DNA of 64,000 nt from Dichetophora obliterata (taxonomy: Eukaryota; Arthropoda; Insecta; Diptera; Sciomyzidae), in NCBI GenBank assembly GCA_963920525.1, contig OY986438.1, forward strand, positions 217,117,396-217,181,395, read 5' to 3'. The notes below the pieces were generated by a model. It was not told where the DNA came from. It did no database searches and was given only the letters and a program-made list of their open reading frames with translations. The first letter of the stretch is position 1, and each line of letters begins with the position of its first letter. This document shows positions 48,313 to 61,956 of the stretch, piece by piece. A program made the position numbers and the translations under genes.

Positions 48313-50445
48313 GGTGCTCATTTTAATGCATGAATCGTCCTTATCTGATATGTAGTTTTTATTTTAGAAAATAAATAAAAAAAATAAAAATTGACAAAAA
48401 AGGGCACATGAAATTAACATGAAATCTAATTTTTAAAATTATTTTAAGGATACAGTCTTGTGGGCAGTAGCTTAAGGAACATTTTGATGCATAAATCGTC
48501 CTTTTATGATGTATGGTTTAGAAGTTATGGCTAAAAAATCAAAAAAATCGCAAAAAACCACGTCAAAAACTATGATTCATGTAAAAAATTTTAACTAAGA
48601 TTCTTGAAAAAAAATCACATTCCAGAAAACTTTTTTCCGAATTTGCAGTCTTGTGTATATATGTATTAGAAACAATTTGGTGTATAAATCGTCCTTGTAG
48701 GATGTATGGTTTGGGAGTTATGACGGAAAAAGCACATGTTTTTGGCCAGCTTCCACTCCAAAAAGTGTTCTACAACTCCTAACTACAAGAGATAGAGCAA
48801 ACGGCATTTGGACAAAGGAGTATCCCTTCTTAAGGACGAGGACCTGGTGCTCATTTTAATGCATGAATTGTCCTTATCTGATATGTAGTTTTTATTTTAG
48901 AAAATAAATAAAAAAAATAAAAATTGACAAAAAAGGGCACATGAAATTAACATGAAATCTAATTTTTAAAATTATTTTAAGGATACAGTCTTGTGGGCAG
49001 TAGCTTAAGGAACATTTTGATGCATAAATCGTCCTTTTATGATGTATGGTTTAGAAGTTATGGCTAAAAAATCAAAAAAATCGCAAAAAACCACGTCAAA
49101 AACTATGATTCATGTAAAAAATTTTAACTAAGATTCTTGAAAAAAAATCAAAATCCAGAAAACTTTTTTCTGAATATGCAGTCTTGTGTATATATGTATT
49201 AGAAACAATTTGGTGTATAAATCGTCCTTGTAGGATGTATGGTTTGCGAGTTATGACGAAAAAAGCACATGTTTTTGGCCAGCTTCCACTCCAAAAAGTG
49301 TTCTACAACTCCTAACTACAAGAGATAGAGCAAACGGCATTTGGACAAAGGAGTATCCCTTCTTAAGGACGAGGACCTGGTGCTCATTTTAATGCATGAA
49401 TCGTCCTTATCTGATATGTAGTTTTTATTTTAGAAAATAAATAAAAAAAATAAAAATTGACAAAAAAGGGCACATGAAATTAACATGAAATCTAATTTTT
49501 AAAATTATTTTAAGGATACAGTCTTGTGGGCAGTAGCTTAAGGAACATTTTGATGCATAAATCGTCCTTTTATGATGTATGGTTTAGAAGTTATGGCTAA
49601 AAAATCAAAAAAATCGCAAAAAACCACGTCAAAAACTATGATTCATGTAAAAAATTTTAACTAAGATTCTTGAAAAAAAATCAAAATCCAGAAAACTTTT
49701 TTCTGAATATGCAGTCTTGTGTATATATGTATTAGAAACAATTTGGTGTATAAATCGTCCTTGTAGGATGTATGGTTTGCGAGTTATGACGGAAAAAGCA
49801 CATGTGTTTGGCCAGCTTCCACTCCAAAAAGTGTTCTACAACTCCTAACTACAAGAGATAGAGCAAACGGCATTTGGACAAAGGAGTATCCCTTCTTAAG
49901 GACGAGGACCTGGTGCTCATTTTAATGCATGAATCGTCCTTATCTGATATGTAGTTTTTATTTTAGAAAATAAATAAAAAAAATAAAAATTGACAAAAAA
50001 GGGCACATGAAATTAACATGAAATCTAATTTTTAAAATTATTTTAAGGAAACAGTCTTGTGGGCAGTAGCTTAAGGAACATTTTGATGCATAAATCGTCC
50101 TTTTATGATGTATGGTTTAGAAGTTATGGCTAAAAAATCAAAAAAATCGCAAAAAACCACGTCAAAAACTATGATTCATGTAAAAAATTTTAACTAAGAT
50201 TCTTGAAAAAAAAATCAAAATCCAGAAAAGTTTTTTCTGAATATGCAGTCTTGTGTATATATGTATTAGAAACAATTTGGTTTATAAATCGTCCTTGTAG
50301 GATGTATGGTTTGCGAGTTATGACGGAAAAAGCACATGTTTTTGGCCAGCTTCCACTCCAAAAAGTGTTCTACAACTCCTAACTACAAGAGATAGAGCAA
50401 ACGGCATTTGGACAAAGGAGTATCCCTTCTTAAGGACGAGGACCT
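47355..50445. repeat. about 3,090-bp higher-order repeat, copy 1 (6 units)
   Basis: Unit starts are 47355 (426), 47781 (532), 48313, 48846, 49379 and 49912 (534). Markers shared by all three copies are GAATTGTCC in the fourth unit (near 48866, 51956, 56113), GACGAAAAAAGC at its end, CATGTGTTTGG in the fifth (near 49802, 52892, 57049), and AAGGAAACAG with TTGGTTTATAA in the sixth. Its first two units overlap the second half of the 2,023-bp repeat, so the two families grew from shared units. Unit 47781 has one extra A before TCGC compared with copies 2 and 3. Confidence 0.88.
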
Positions 50446-50871
50446 GGTGCTCATTTTAATGCATGAATCGTCCTTATCTGATATGTAGTTTTTATTTTAG
50501 AAAATAAATAAAAAAAATAAAAATTGACAAAAAAGGGCACATGAAATTAACATGAAATCTAATTTTTAAAATTATTTTAAGGATACAGTCTTGTGGGCAG
50601 TAGCTTAAGGAACATTTTGATGCATAAATCGTCCTTTTATGATGTATGGTTTAGAAGTTATGGCTAAAAAATCAAAAAAATCGCAAAAAACCACGTCAAA
50701 AACTATGATTCATGTAAAAAATTTTAACTAAGATTCTTGAAAAAAAATCAAAATCCAGAAAACTTTTTTCTGAATATGCAGTCTTGTGTATATATCTACA
50801 ACTCCTAACTACAAGAGATAGAGCAAACGGCATTTGGACAAAGGAGTATCCCTTCTTAAGGACGAGGACCT
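50446..50871. repeat. 426-bp deletion unit
   Basis: Same junction near 50796; first unit of copy 2 of the 3,090-bp repeat. Confidence 0.92.
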
Positions 50872-53535
50872 GGTGCTCATTTTAATGCATGAATCGTCCT
50901 TATCTGATATGTAGTTTTTATTTTAGAAAATAAATAAAAAAATAAAAATTGACAAAAAAGGGCACATGAAATTAACATGAAATCTAATTTTTAAAATTCT
51001 TTTAAGGATACAGTCTTGTGGGCAGTAGCTTAAGGAACATTTTGATGCATAAATCGTCCTTTTATGATGTATGGTTTAGAAGTTATGGCTAAAAAATCAA
51101 AAAAATCGCAAAAAACCACGTCAAAAACTATGATTCATGTAAAAAATTTTAACTAAGATTCTTGAAAAAAATTACATTCCAGAAAACTTTTTTCCGAATA
51201 TGCAGTCTTGTGTATATATGTATTAGAAACAATTTGGTGTATAAATCGTCCTTGTAGGATGTATGGTTTGCGAGTTATGACGGAAAAAGCACATGTTTTT
51301 GGCCAGCTTCCACTCCAAAAAGTGTTCTACAACTCCTAACTACAAGAGATAGAGCAAACGGCATTTGGACAAAGGAGTATCCCTTCTTAAGGACGAGGAC
51401 CTGGTGCTCATTTTAATGCATGAATCGTCCTTATCTGATATGTAGTTTTTATTTTAGAAAATAAATAAAAAAAATAAAAATTGACAAAAAAGGGCACATG
51501 AAATTAACATGAAATCTAATTTTTAAAATTATTTTAAGGATACAGTCTTGTGGGCAGTAGCTTAAGGAACATTTTGATGCATAAATCGTCCTTTTATGAT
51601 GTATGGTTTAGAAGTTATGGCTAAAAAATCAAAAAAATCGCAAAAAACCACGTCAAAAACTATGATTCATGTAAAAAATTTTAACTAAGATTCTTGAAAA
51701 AAAATCACATTCCAGAAAACTTTTTTCCGAATTTGCAGTCTTGTGTATATATGTATTAGAAACAATTTGGTGTATAAATCGTCCTTGTAGGATGTATGGT
51801 TTGGGAGTTATGACGGAAAAAGCACATGTTTTTGGCCAGCTTCCACTCCAAAAAGTGTTCTACAACTCCTAACTACAAGAGATAGAGCAAACGGCATTTG
51901 GACAAAGGAGTATCCCTTCTTAAGGACGAGGACCTGGTGCTCATTTTAATGCATGAATTGTCCTTATCTGATATGTAGTTTTTATTTTAGAAAATAAATA
52001 AAAAAAATAAAAATTGACAAAAAAGGGCACATGAAATTAACATGAAATCTAATTTTTAAAATTATTTTAAGGATACAGTCTTGTGGGCAGTAGCTTAAGG
52101 AACATTTTGATGCATAAATCGTCCTTTTATGATGTATGGTTTAGAAGTTATGGCTAAAAAATCAAAAAAATCGCAAAAAACCACGTCAAAAACTATGATT
52201 CATGTAAAAAATTTTAACTAAGATTCTTGAAAAAAAATCAAAATCCAGAAAACTTTTTTCTGAATATGCAGTCTTGTGTATATATGTATTAGAAACAATT
52301 TGGTGTATAAATCGTCCTTGTAGGATGTATGGTTTGCGAGTTATGACGAAAAAAGCACATGTTTTTGGCCAGCTTCCACTCCAAAAAGTGTTCTACAACT
52401 CCTAACTACAAGAGATAGAGCAAACGGCATTTGGACAAAGGAGTATCCCTTCTTAAGGACGAGGACCTGGTGCTCATTTTAATGCATGAATCGTCCTTAT
52501 CTGATATGTAGTTTTTATTTTAGAAAATAAATAAAAAAAATAAAAATTGACAAAAAAGGGCACATGAAATTAACATGAAATCTAATTTTTAAAATTATTT
52601 TAAGGATACAGTCTTGTGGGCAGTAGCTTAAGGAACATTTTGATGCATAAATCGTCCTTTTATGATGTATGGTTTAGAAGTTATGGCTAAAAAATCAAAA
52701 AAATCGCAAAAAACCACGTCAAAAACTATGATTCATGTAAAAAATTTTAACTAAGATTCTTGAAAAAAAATCAAAATCCAGAAAACTTTTTTCTGAATAT
52801 GCAGTCTTGTGTATATATGTATTAGAAACAATTTGGTGTATAAATCGTCCTTGTAGGATGTATGGTTTGCGAGTTATGACGGAAAAAGCACATGTGTTTG
52901 GCCAGCTTCCACTCCAAAAAGTGTTCTACAACTCCTAACTACAAGAGATAGAGCAAACGGCATTTGGACAAAGGAGTATCCCTTCTTAAGGACGAGGACC
53001 TGGTGCTCATTTTAATGCATGAATCGTCCTTATCTGATATGTAGTTTTTATTTTAGAAAATAAATAAAAAAAATAAAAATTTACAAAAAAGGGCACATGA
53101 AATTAACATGAAATCTAATTTTTAAAATTATTTTAAGGAAACAGTCTTGTGGGCAGTAGCTTAAGGAACATTTTGATGCATAAATCGTCCTTTTATGATG
53201 TATGGTTTAGAAGTTATGGCTAAAAAATCAAAAAAATCGCAAAAAACCACGTCAAAAACTATGATTCATGTAAAAAATTTTAACTAAGATTCTTGAAAAA
53301 AAAATCAAAATCCAGAAAAGTTTTTTCTGAATATGCAGTCTTGTGTATATATGTATTAGAAACAATTTGGTTTATAAATCGTCCTTGTAGGATGTATGGT
53401 TTGCGAGTTATGACGGAAAAAGCACATGTTTTTGGCCAGCTTCCACTCCAAAAAGTGTTCTACAACTCCTAACTACAAGAGATAGAGCAAACGGCATTTG
53501 GACAAAGGAGTATCCCTTCTTAAGGACGAGGACCT
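50446..53535. repeat. about 3,090-bp higher-order repeat, copy 2
   Basis: Unit starts are 50446 (426), 50872 (531), 51403, 51936, 52469 and 53002 (534), with all the copy-1 markers present. Private change: AAAAATTTACAAAA near 53078. Including the two extra units that follow (53536-54602), the distance to copy 3 is 4,157 bp. Confidence 0.88.
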
Positions 53536-54602
53536 GGTGCTCATTTTAATGCATGAATCGTCCTTATCTGATATGTAGTTTTTATTTTAGAAAATAAATA
53601 AAAAAAATAAAAATTGACAAAAAAGGGCACATGAAATTAACATGAAATCTAATTTTTAAAATTATTTTAAGGATACAGTCTTGTGGGCAGTAGCTTAAGG
53701 AACATTTTGATGCATAAATCGTCCTTTTATGATGTATGGTTTAGAAGTTATGGCTAAAAAATCAAAAAAATCGCAAAAAACCACGTCAAAAACTATGATT
53801 CATGTAAAAAATTTTAACTAAGATTCTTGAAAAAAAATCAAAATCCAGAAAACTTTTTTCTGAATATGCAGTCTTGTGTATATATGTATTAGAAACAATT
53901 TGGTGTATAAATCGTCCTTGTAGGATGTATGGTTTGCGAGTTATGACGGAAAAAGCACATGTTTTTGGCCAGCTTCCACTCCAAAAAGTGTTCTACAACT
54001 CCTAACTACAAGAGATAGAGCAAACGGCATTTGGACAAAAGAGTATCCCTTCTTAAGGACGAGAACCTGGTGCTCATTTTAATGCATGAATCGTCCTTAT
54101 CTGATATGTAGTTTTTATTTTAGAAAATAAATAAAAAAAATAAAAATTGACAAAAAAGGGCACATGAAATTAACATGAAATCTAATTTTTAAAATTATTT
54201 TAAGGAAACAGTCTTGTGGGCAGTAGCTTAAGGAACATTTTGATGCATAAATCGTCCTTTTATGATGTATGGTTTAGAAGTTATGGCTAAAAAATCAAAA
54301 AAATCGCAAAAAACCACGTCAAAAACTATGATTCATGTAAAAAATTTTAACTAAGATTCTTGAAAAAAAAATCAAAATCCAGAAAAGTTTTTTCTGAATA
54401 TGCAGTCTTGTGTATATATGTATTAGAAACAATTTGGTTTATAAATCGTCCTTGTAGGATGTATGGTTTGCGAGTTATGACGGAAAAAGCACATGTTTTT
54501 GGCCAGCTTCCACTCCAAAAAGTGTTCTACAACTCCTAACTACAAGAGATAGAGCAAACGGCATTTGGACAAAGGAGTATCCCTTCTTAAGGACGAGGAC
54601 CT
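53536..54602. repeat. two-unit insertion between copies 2 and 3
   Basis: Unit 53536 carries GACAAAAGAGTATC and GACGAGAACC at its end. Unit 54069 carries AAGGAAACAG, an extra A in the GAAAAAAAAATC run, GAAAAGTTTTTT and TTGGTTTATAA, and so is another copy of the sixth unit (49912, 53002, 57159). The 53536 type returns at 57693 after copy 3. The array thus reads block, X, sixth unit, block, X, which fits unequal crossing-over between sixth units. Confidence 0.83.
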
Positions 54603-55028
54603 GGTGCTCATTTTAATGCATGAATCGTCCTTATCTGATATGTAGTTTTTATTTTAGAAAATAAATAAAAAAAATAAAAATTGACAAAAAAGGGCACATG
54701 AAATTAACATGAAATCTAATTTTTAAAATTATTTTAAGGATACAGTCTTGTGGGCAGTAGCTTAAGGAACATTTTGATGCATAAATCGTCCTTTTATGAT
54801 GTATGGTTTAGAAGTTATGGCTAAAAAATCAAAAAAATCGCAAAAAACCACGTCAAAAACTATGATTCATGTAAAAAATTTTAACTAAGATTCTTGAAAA
54901 AAAATCAAAATCCAGAAAACTTTTTTCTGAATATGCAGTCTTGTGTATATATCTACAACTCCTAACTACAAGAGATAGAGCAAACGGCATTTGGACAAAG
55001 GAGTATCCCTTCTTAAGGACGAGGACCT
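54603..55028. repeat. 426-bp deletion unit
   Basis: Same junction near 54953; first unit of copy 3. It is the last deletion unit in the window. Confidence 0.92.
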
Positions 55029-57692
55029 GGTGCTCATTTTAATGCATGAATCGTCCTTATCTGATATGTAGTTTTTATTTTAGAAAATAAATAAAAAAAT
55101 AAAAATTGACAAAAAAGGGCACATGAAATTAACATGAAATCTAATTTTTAAAATTCTTTTAAGGATACAGTCTTGTGGGCAGTAGCTTAAGGAACATTTT
55201 GATGCATAAATCGTCCTTTTATGATGTATGGTTTAGAAGTTATGGCTAAAAAATCAAAAAAATCGCAAAAAACCACGTCAAAAACTATGATTCATGTAAA
55301 AAATTTTAACTAAGATTCTTGAAAAAAATTACATTCCAGAAAACTTTTTTCCGAATATGCAGTCTTGTGTATATATGTATTAGAAACAATTTGGTGTATA
55401 AATCGTCCTTGTAGGATGTATGGTTTGCGAGTTATGACGGAAAAAGCACATGTTTTTGGCCAGCTTCCACTCCAAAAAGTGTTCTACAACTCCTAACTAC
55501 AAGAGATAGAGCAAACGGCATTTGGACAAAGGAGTATCCCTTCTTAAGGACGAGGACCTGGTGCTCATTTTAATGCATGAATCGTCCTTATCTGATATGT
55601 AGTTTTTATTTTAGAAAATAAATAAAAAAAATAAAAATTGACAAAAAAGGGCACATGAAATTAACATGAAATCTAATTTTTAAAATTATTTTAAGGATAC
55701 AGTCTTGTGGGCAGTAGCTTAAGGAACATTTTGATGCATAAATCGTCCTTTTATGATGTATGGTTTAGAAGTTATGGCTAAAAAATCAAAAAAATCGCAA
55801 AAAACCACGTCAAAAACTATGATTCATGTAAAAAATTTTAACTAAGATTCTTGAAAAAAAATCACATTCCAGAAAACTTTTTTCCGAATTTGCAGTCTTG
55901 TGTATATATGTATTAGAAACAATTTGGTGTATAAATCGTCCTTGTAGGATGTATGGTTTGGGAGTTATGACGGAAAAAGCACATGTTTTTGGCCAGCTTC
56001 CACTCCAAAAAGTGTTCTACAACTCCTAACTACAAGAGATAGAGCAAACGGCATTTGGACAAAGGAGTATCCCTTCTTAAGGACGAGGACCTGGTGCTCA
56101 TTTTAATGCATGAATTGTCCTTATCTGATATGTAGTTTTTATTTTAGAAAATAAATAAAAAAAATAAAAATTGACAAAAAAGGGCACATGAAATTAACAT
56201 GAAATCTAATTTTTAAAATTATTTTAAGGATACAGTCTTGTGGGCAGTAGCTTAAGGAACATTTTGATGCATAAATCGTCCTTTTATGATGTATGGTTTA
56301 GAAGTTATGGCTAAAAAATCAAAAAAATCGCAAAAAACCACGTCAAAAACTATGATTCATGTAAAAAATTTTAACTAAGATTCTTGAAAAAAAATCAAAA
56401 TCCAGAAAACTTTTTTCTGAATATGCAGTCTTGTGTATATATGTATTAGAAACAATTTGGTGTATAAATCGTCCTTGTAGGATGTATGGTTTGCGAGTTA
56501 TGACGAAAAAAGCACATGTTTTTGGCCAGCTTCCACTCCAAAAAGTGTTCTACAACTCCTAACTACAAGAGATAGAGCAAACGGCATTTGGACAAAGGAG
56601 TATCCCTTCTTAAGGACGAGGACCTGGTGCTCATTTTAATGCATGAATCGTCCTTATCTGATATGTAGTTTTTATTTTAGAAAATAAATAAAAAAAATAA
56701 AAATTGACAAAAAAGGGCACATGAAATTAACATGAAATCTAATTTTTAAAATTATTTTAAGGATACAGTCTTGTGGGCAGTAGCTTAAGGAACATTTTGA
56801 TGCATAAATCGTCCTTTTATGATGTATGGTTTAGAAGTTATGGCTAAAAAATCAAAAAAATCGCAAAAAACCACGTCAAAAACTATGATTCATGTAAAAA
56901 ATTTTAACTAAGATTCTTGAAAAAAAATCAAAATCCAGAAAACTTTTTTCTGAATATGCAGTCTTGTGTATATATGTATTAGAAACAATTTGGTGTATAA
57001 ATCGTCCTTGTAGGATGTATGGTTTGCGAGTTATGACGGAAAAAGCACATGTGTTTGGCCAGCTTCCACTCCAAAAAGTGTTCTACAACTCCTAACTACA
57101 AGAGATAGAGCAAACGGCATTTGGACAAAGGAGTATCCCTTCTTAAGGACGAGGACCTGGTGCTCATTTTAATGCATGAATCGTCCTTATCTGATATGTA
57201 GTTTTTATTTTAGAAAATAAATAAAAAAAATAAAAATTGACAAAAAAGGGCACATGAAATTAACATGAAATCTAATTTTTAAAATTATTTTAAGGAAACA
57301 GTCTTGTGGGCAGTAGCTTAAGGAACATTTTGATGCATAAATCGTCCTTTTATGATGTATGGTTTAGAAGTTATGGCTAAAAAATCAAAAAAATCGCAAA
57401 AAACCACGTCAAAAACTATGATTCATGTAAAAAATTTTAACTAAGATTCTTGAAAAAAAAATCAAAATCCAGAAAAGTTTTTTCTGAATATGCAGTCTTG
57501 TGTATATATGTATTAGAAACAATTTGGTTTATAAATCGTCCTTGTAGGATGTATGGTTTGCGAGTTATGACGGAAAAAGCACATGTTTTTGGCCAGCTTC
57601 CACTCCAAAAAGTGTTCTACAACTCCTAACTACAAGAGATAGAGCAAACGGCATTTGGACAAAGGAGTATCCCTTCTTAAGGACGAGGACCT
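54603..57692. repeat. about 3,090-bp higher-order repeat, copy 3
   Basis: Unit starts are 54603 (426), 55029 (531), 55560, 56093, 56626 and 57159 (534). All shared markers are present and I noticed no private change. It is followed by unit 57693, partner of 53536, so the 4,157-bp repeat including the insertion is 50446-54602 followed by a partial copy to 58225. Confidence 0.88.
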
Positions 57693-60357
57693 GGTGCTCA
57701 TTTTAATGCATGAATCGTCCTTATCTGATATGTAGTTTTTATTTTAGAAAATAAATAAAAAAAATAAAAATTGACAAAAAAGGGCACATGAAATTAACAT
57801 GAAATCTAATTTTTAAAATTATTTTAAGGATACAGTCTTGTGGGCAGTAGCTTAAGGAACATTTTGATGCATAAATCGTCCTTTTATGATGTATGGTTTA
57901 GAAGTTATGGCTAAAAAATCAAAAAAATCGCAAAAAACCACGTCAAAAACTATGATTCATGTAAAAAATTTTAACTAAGATTCTTGAAAAAAAATCAAAA
58001 TCCAGAAAACTTTTTTCTGAATATGCAGTCTTGTGTATATATGTATTAGAAACAATTTGGTGTATAAATCGTCCTTGTAGGATGTATGGTTTGCGAGTTA
58101 TGACGGAAAAAGCACATGTTTTTGGCCAGCTTCCACTCCAAAAAGTGTTCTACAACTCCTAACTACAAGAGATAGAGCAAACGGCATTTGGACAAAAGAG
58201 TATCCCTTCTTAAGGACGAGAACCTGGTGCTCATTTTAATGCATGAATCGTCCTTATCTGATATGTAGTTTTTATTTTAGAAAATAAATAAAAAAAATAA
58301 AAATTGACAAAAAAGGGCACATGAAATTAACATGAAATCTAATTTTTAAAATTATTTTAAGGATACAGTCTTGTGGGCAGTAGCTTAAGGAACATTTTGA
58401 TGCATAAATCGTCCTTTTATGATGTATGGTTTAGAAGTTATGGCTAAAAAATCAAAAAAATCGCAAAAAACCACGTCAAAAACTATGATTCATGTAAAAA
58501 ATTTTAACTAAGATTCTTGAAAAAAAATCAAAATCCAGAAAACTTTTTTCTGAATACGCAGTCTTGTGTATATATGTATTAGAAACAATTTGGTGTATAA
58601 ATCGTCCTTGTAGGATGTATGGTTTGCGAGTTATGACGGAAAAAGCACATGTTTTTGGCCAGCTTCCACTCCAAAAAGTGTTCTACAACTCCTAACTACA
58701 AGAGATAGAGCAAACGGCATTTGGACAAAGGAGTATCCCTTCTTAAGGACGAGGACCTGGTGCTCATTTTAATGCATGAATCGTCCTTATCTGATATGTA
58801 GTTTTTATTTTAGAAAATAAATAAAAAAAATAAAAATTGACAAAAAAGGGCACATGAAATTAACATGAAATCTAATTTTTAAAATTATTTTAAGGATACA
58901 GTCTTGTGGGCAGTAGCTTAAGGAACATTTTGATGCATAAATCGTCCTTTTATGATGTATGGTTTAGAAGTTATGGCTAAAAAATCAAAAAAATCGCAAA
59001 AAACCACGTCAAAAACTATGATTCATGTAAAAAATTTTAACTAAGATTCTTGAAAAAAAATCAAAATCCAGAAAACTTTTTTCTGAATATGCAGTCTTGT
59101 GTATATATGTATTAGAAACAATTTGGTGTATAAATCGTCCTTGTAGGATGTATGGTTTGCGAGTTATGACGGAAAAAGCACATGTTTTTGGCCAGCTTCC
59201 ACTCCAAAAAGTGTTCTACAACTCCTAACTACAAGAGATAGAGCAAACGGCATTTGGACAAAGGAGTATCCCTTCTTAAGGACGAGGACCTGGTGCTCAT
59301 TTTAATGCATGAATCGTCCTTATCTGATATGTAGTTTTTATTTTAGAAAATAAATATAAAAAATAAAAATTGACAAAAAAGGGCACATGAAATTAACATG
59401 AAATCTAATTTTTAAAATTATTTTAAGGATACAGTCTTGTGGGCAGTAGCTTAAGGAACATTTTGATGCATAAATCGTCCTTTTATGATGTATGGTTTAG
59501 AAGTTATGGCTAAAAAATCAAAAAAATCGCAAAAAACCACGTCAAAAACTATGATTCATGTAAAAAATTTTAACTAAGATTCTTGAAAAAAAATCAAAAT
59601 CCAGAAAACTTTTTTCTGAATATGCAGTCTTGTGTATATATGTATTAGAAACAATTTGGTGTATAAATCGTCCTTGTAGGATGTATGGTTTGCGAGTTAT
59701 GACGGAAAAAGCACATGTTTTTGGCCAGCTTCCACTCCAAAAAGTGTTCTACAACTCCTAACTACAAGAGATAGAGCAAACGGCATTTGGACAAAGGAGT
59801 ATCCCTTCTTAAGGACGAGGACCTGGTGCTCATTTTAATGCATGAATCGTCCTTATCTGATATGTAGTTTTTATTTTAGAAAATAAATAAAAAAAATAAA
59901 AATTGACAAAAAAGGGCACATGAAATTAACATAAAATCTAATTTTTAAAATTATTTTAAGGATACAGTCTTGTGGGCAGTAGCTTAAGGAACATTTTGAT
60001 GCATAAATCGTCCTTTTATGATGTATGGTTTAGAAGTTATGGCTAAAAAATCAAAAAAATCGCAAAAAACCACGTCAAAAACTATGATTCATGTAAAAAA
60101 TTTTAACTAAGATTCTTGAAAAAAAATCAAAATCCAGAAAACTTTTTTCTGAATATGCAGTCTTGTGTATATATGTATTAGAAACAATTTGGTGTATAAA
60201 TCGTCCTTGTAGGATGTATGGTTTGCGAGTTATGACGGAAAAAGCACATGTTTTTGGCCAGCTTCCACTCCAAAAAGTGTTCTACAACTCCTAACTACAA
60301 GAGATAGAGCAAACGGCATTTGGACAAAGGAGTATCCCTTCTTAAGGACGAGGACCT
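57693..60357. repeat. five nearly uniform 533-bp units
   Basis: Unit starts are 57693, 58226, 58759, 59292 and 59825, all of the CAAAATCC/GAATATG/GCGAGTT/CCTAACTAC type. The few private changes are CTGAATACGCAG near 58553, AATATAAAAAATAAA near 59353 and ACATAAAATC near 59930. No larger repeat order is visible. Confidence 0.87.
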
Positions 60358-61956
60358 GGTGCTCATTTTAATGCATGAATCGTCCTTATCTGATATGTAG
60401 TTTTTATTTTAGAAAATAAATAAAAAAAATAAAAATTGACAAAAAAGGGCACATGAAATTAACATGAAATCTAATTTTTAAAATTATTTTAAGGATACAG
60501 TCTTGTGGGCAGTAGCTTAAGGAACATTTTGATGCATAAATCGTCCTTTTATGATGTATGATTTAGAAGTTATGGCTAAAAAATCAAAAAAATCGCAAAA
60601 AACCACGTCAAAAACTATGATTCATGTAAAAAATTTTAACTAAGATTCTTGAAAAAAAATCAAAATCCAGAAAACTTTTTTCTGAATATGCAGTCTTGTG
60701 TATATATGTATTAGAAACAATTTGGTGTATAAATCGTCCTTGTAGGATGTATGGTTTGCGAGTTATGACGGAAAAAGCACATGTTTTTGGCCAGCTTCCA
60801 CTCCAAAAAGTGTTCTACAACTCCTAACTACAAGAGATAGAGCAAACGGCATTTGGACAAAGGAGTATCCCTTCTTAAGGACGAGGACCTGGTGCTCATT
60901 TTAATGCATGAATCGTCCTTATCTGATATGTAGTTTTTATTTTAGAAAATAAATAAAAAAAATAAAAATTGACAAAAAAGGGCACATGAAATTAACATGA
61001 AATCTAATTTTTAAAATTATTTTAAGGATACAGTCTTGTGGGCAGTAGCTTAAGGAACATTTTGATGCATAAATCGTCCTTTTATGATGTATGGTTTAGA
61101 AGTTATGGCTAAAAAATCAAAAAAATCGCAAAAAACCACGTCAAAAACTATGATTCATGTAAAAAATTTTAACTAAGATTCTTGAAAAAAAATCAAACTC
61201 CAGAAAACTTTTTTCTGAATATGCAGTCTTGTGTATATATGTATTAGAAACAATTTGGTGTATAAATCGTCCTTGTAGGATGTATGGTTTGCGAGTTATG
61301 ACGGAAAAAGCACATGTTTTTGGCCAGCTTCCACTCCAAAAAGTGTTCTACAACTCCTAACTACAAGAGATAGAGCAAACGGCATTTGGACAAAGGAGTA
61401 TCCCTTCTTAAGGACGAGGACCTGGTGCTCATTTTAATGCATGAATCGTCCTTATCTGATATGTAGTTTTTATTTTAGAAAATAAATAAAAAAAATAAAA
61501 ATTGACAAAAAAGGGCACATGAAATTAACATGAAATCTAATTTTTAAAATTATTTTAAGGATACAGTCTTGTGGGCAGTAGCTTAAGGAACATTTTGATG
61601 CATAAATCGTCCTTTTATGATGTATGGTTTAGAAGTTATGGCTAAAAAATCAAAAAAATCGCAAAAAACCACGTCAAAAACTATGATTCATGTAAAAAAT
61701 TTTAACTAAGATTCTTGAAAAAAAATCAAAATCCAGAAAACTTTTTTCTGAATATGCAGTCTTGTGTATATATGTATTAGAAACAATTTGGTGTATAAAT
61801 CGTCCTTGTAGGATGTATGGTTTGCGAGTTATGACGGAAAAAGCACATGTTTTTGGCCAGCTTCCACTCCAAAAAGTGTTCTACAACTCCTAACTACAAG
61901 AGATAGAGCAAACGGCATTTGGACAAAGGAGTATCCCTTCTTAAGGACGAGGACCT
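60358..61956. repeat. 1,599-bp three-unit repeat, copy 1
   Basis: Unit starts are 60358, 60891 and 61424. The first carries GTATGATTTAG (near 60557), the second ATCAAACTCC (near 61193), and the third has no marker. The same three-unit order follows at 61957. All other sites compared are the common type. Confidence 0.82.
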
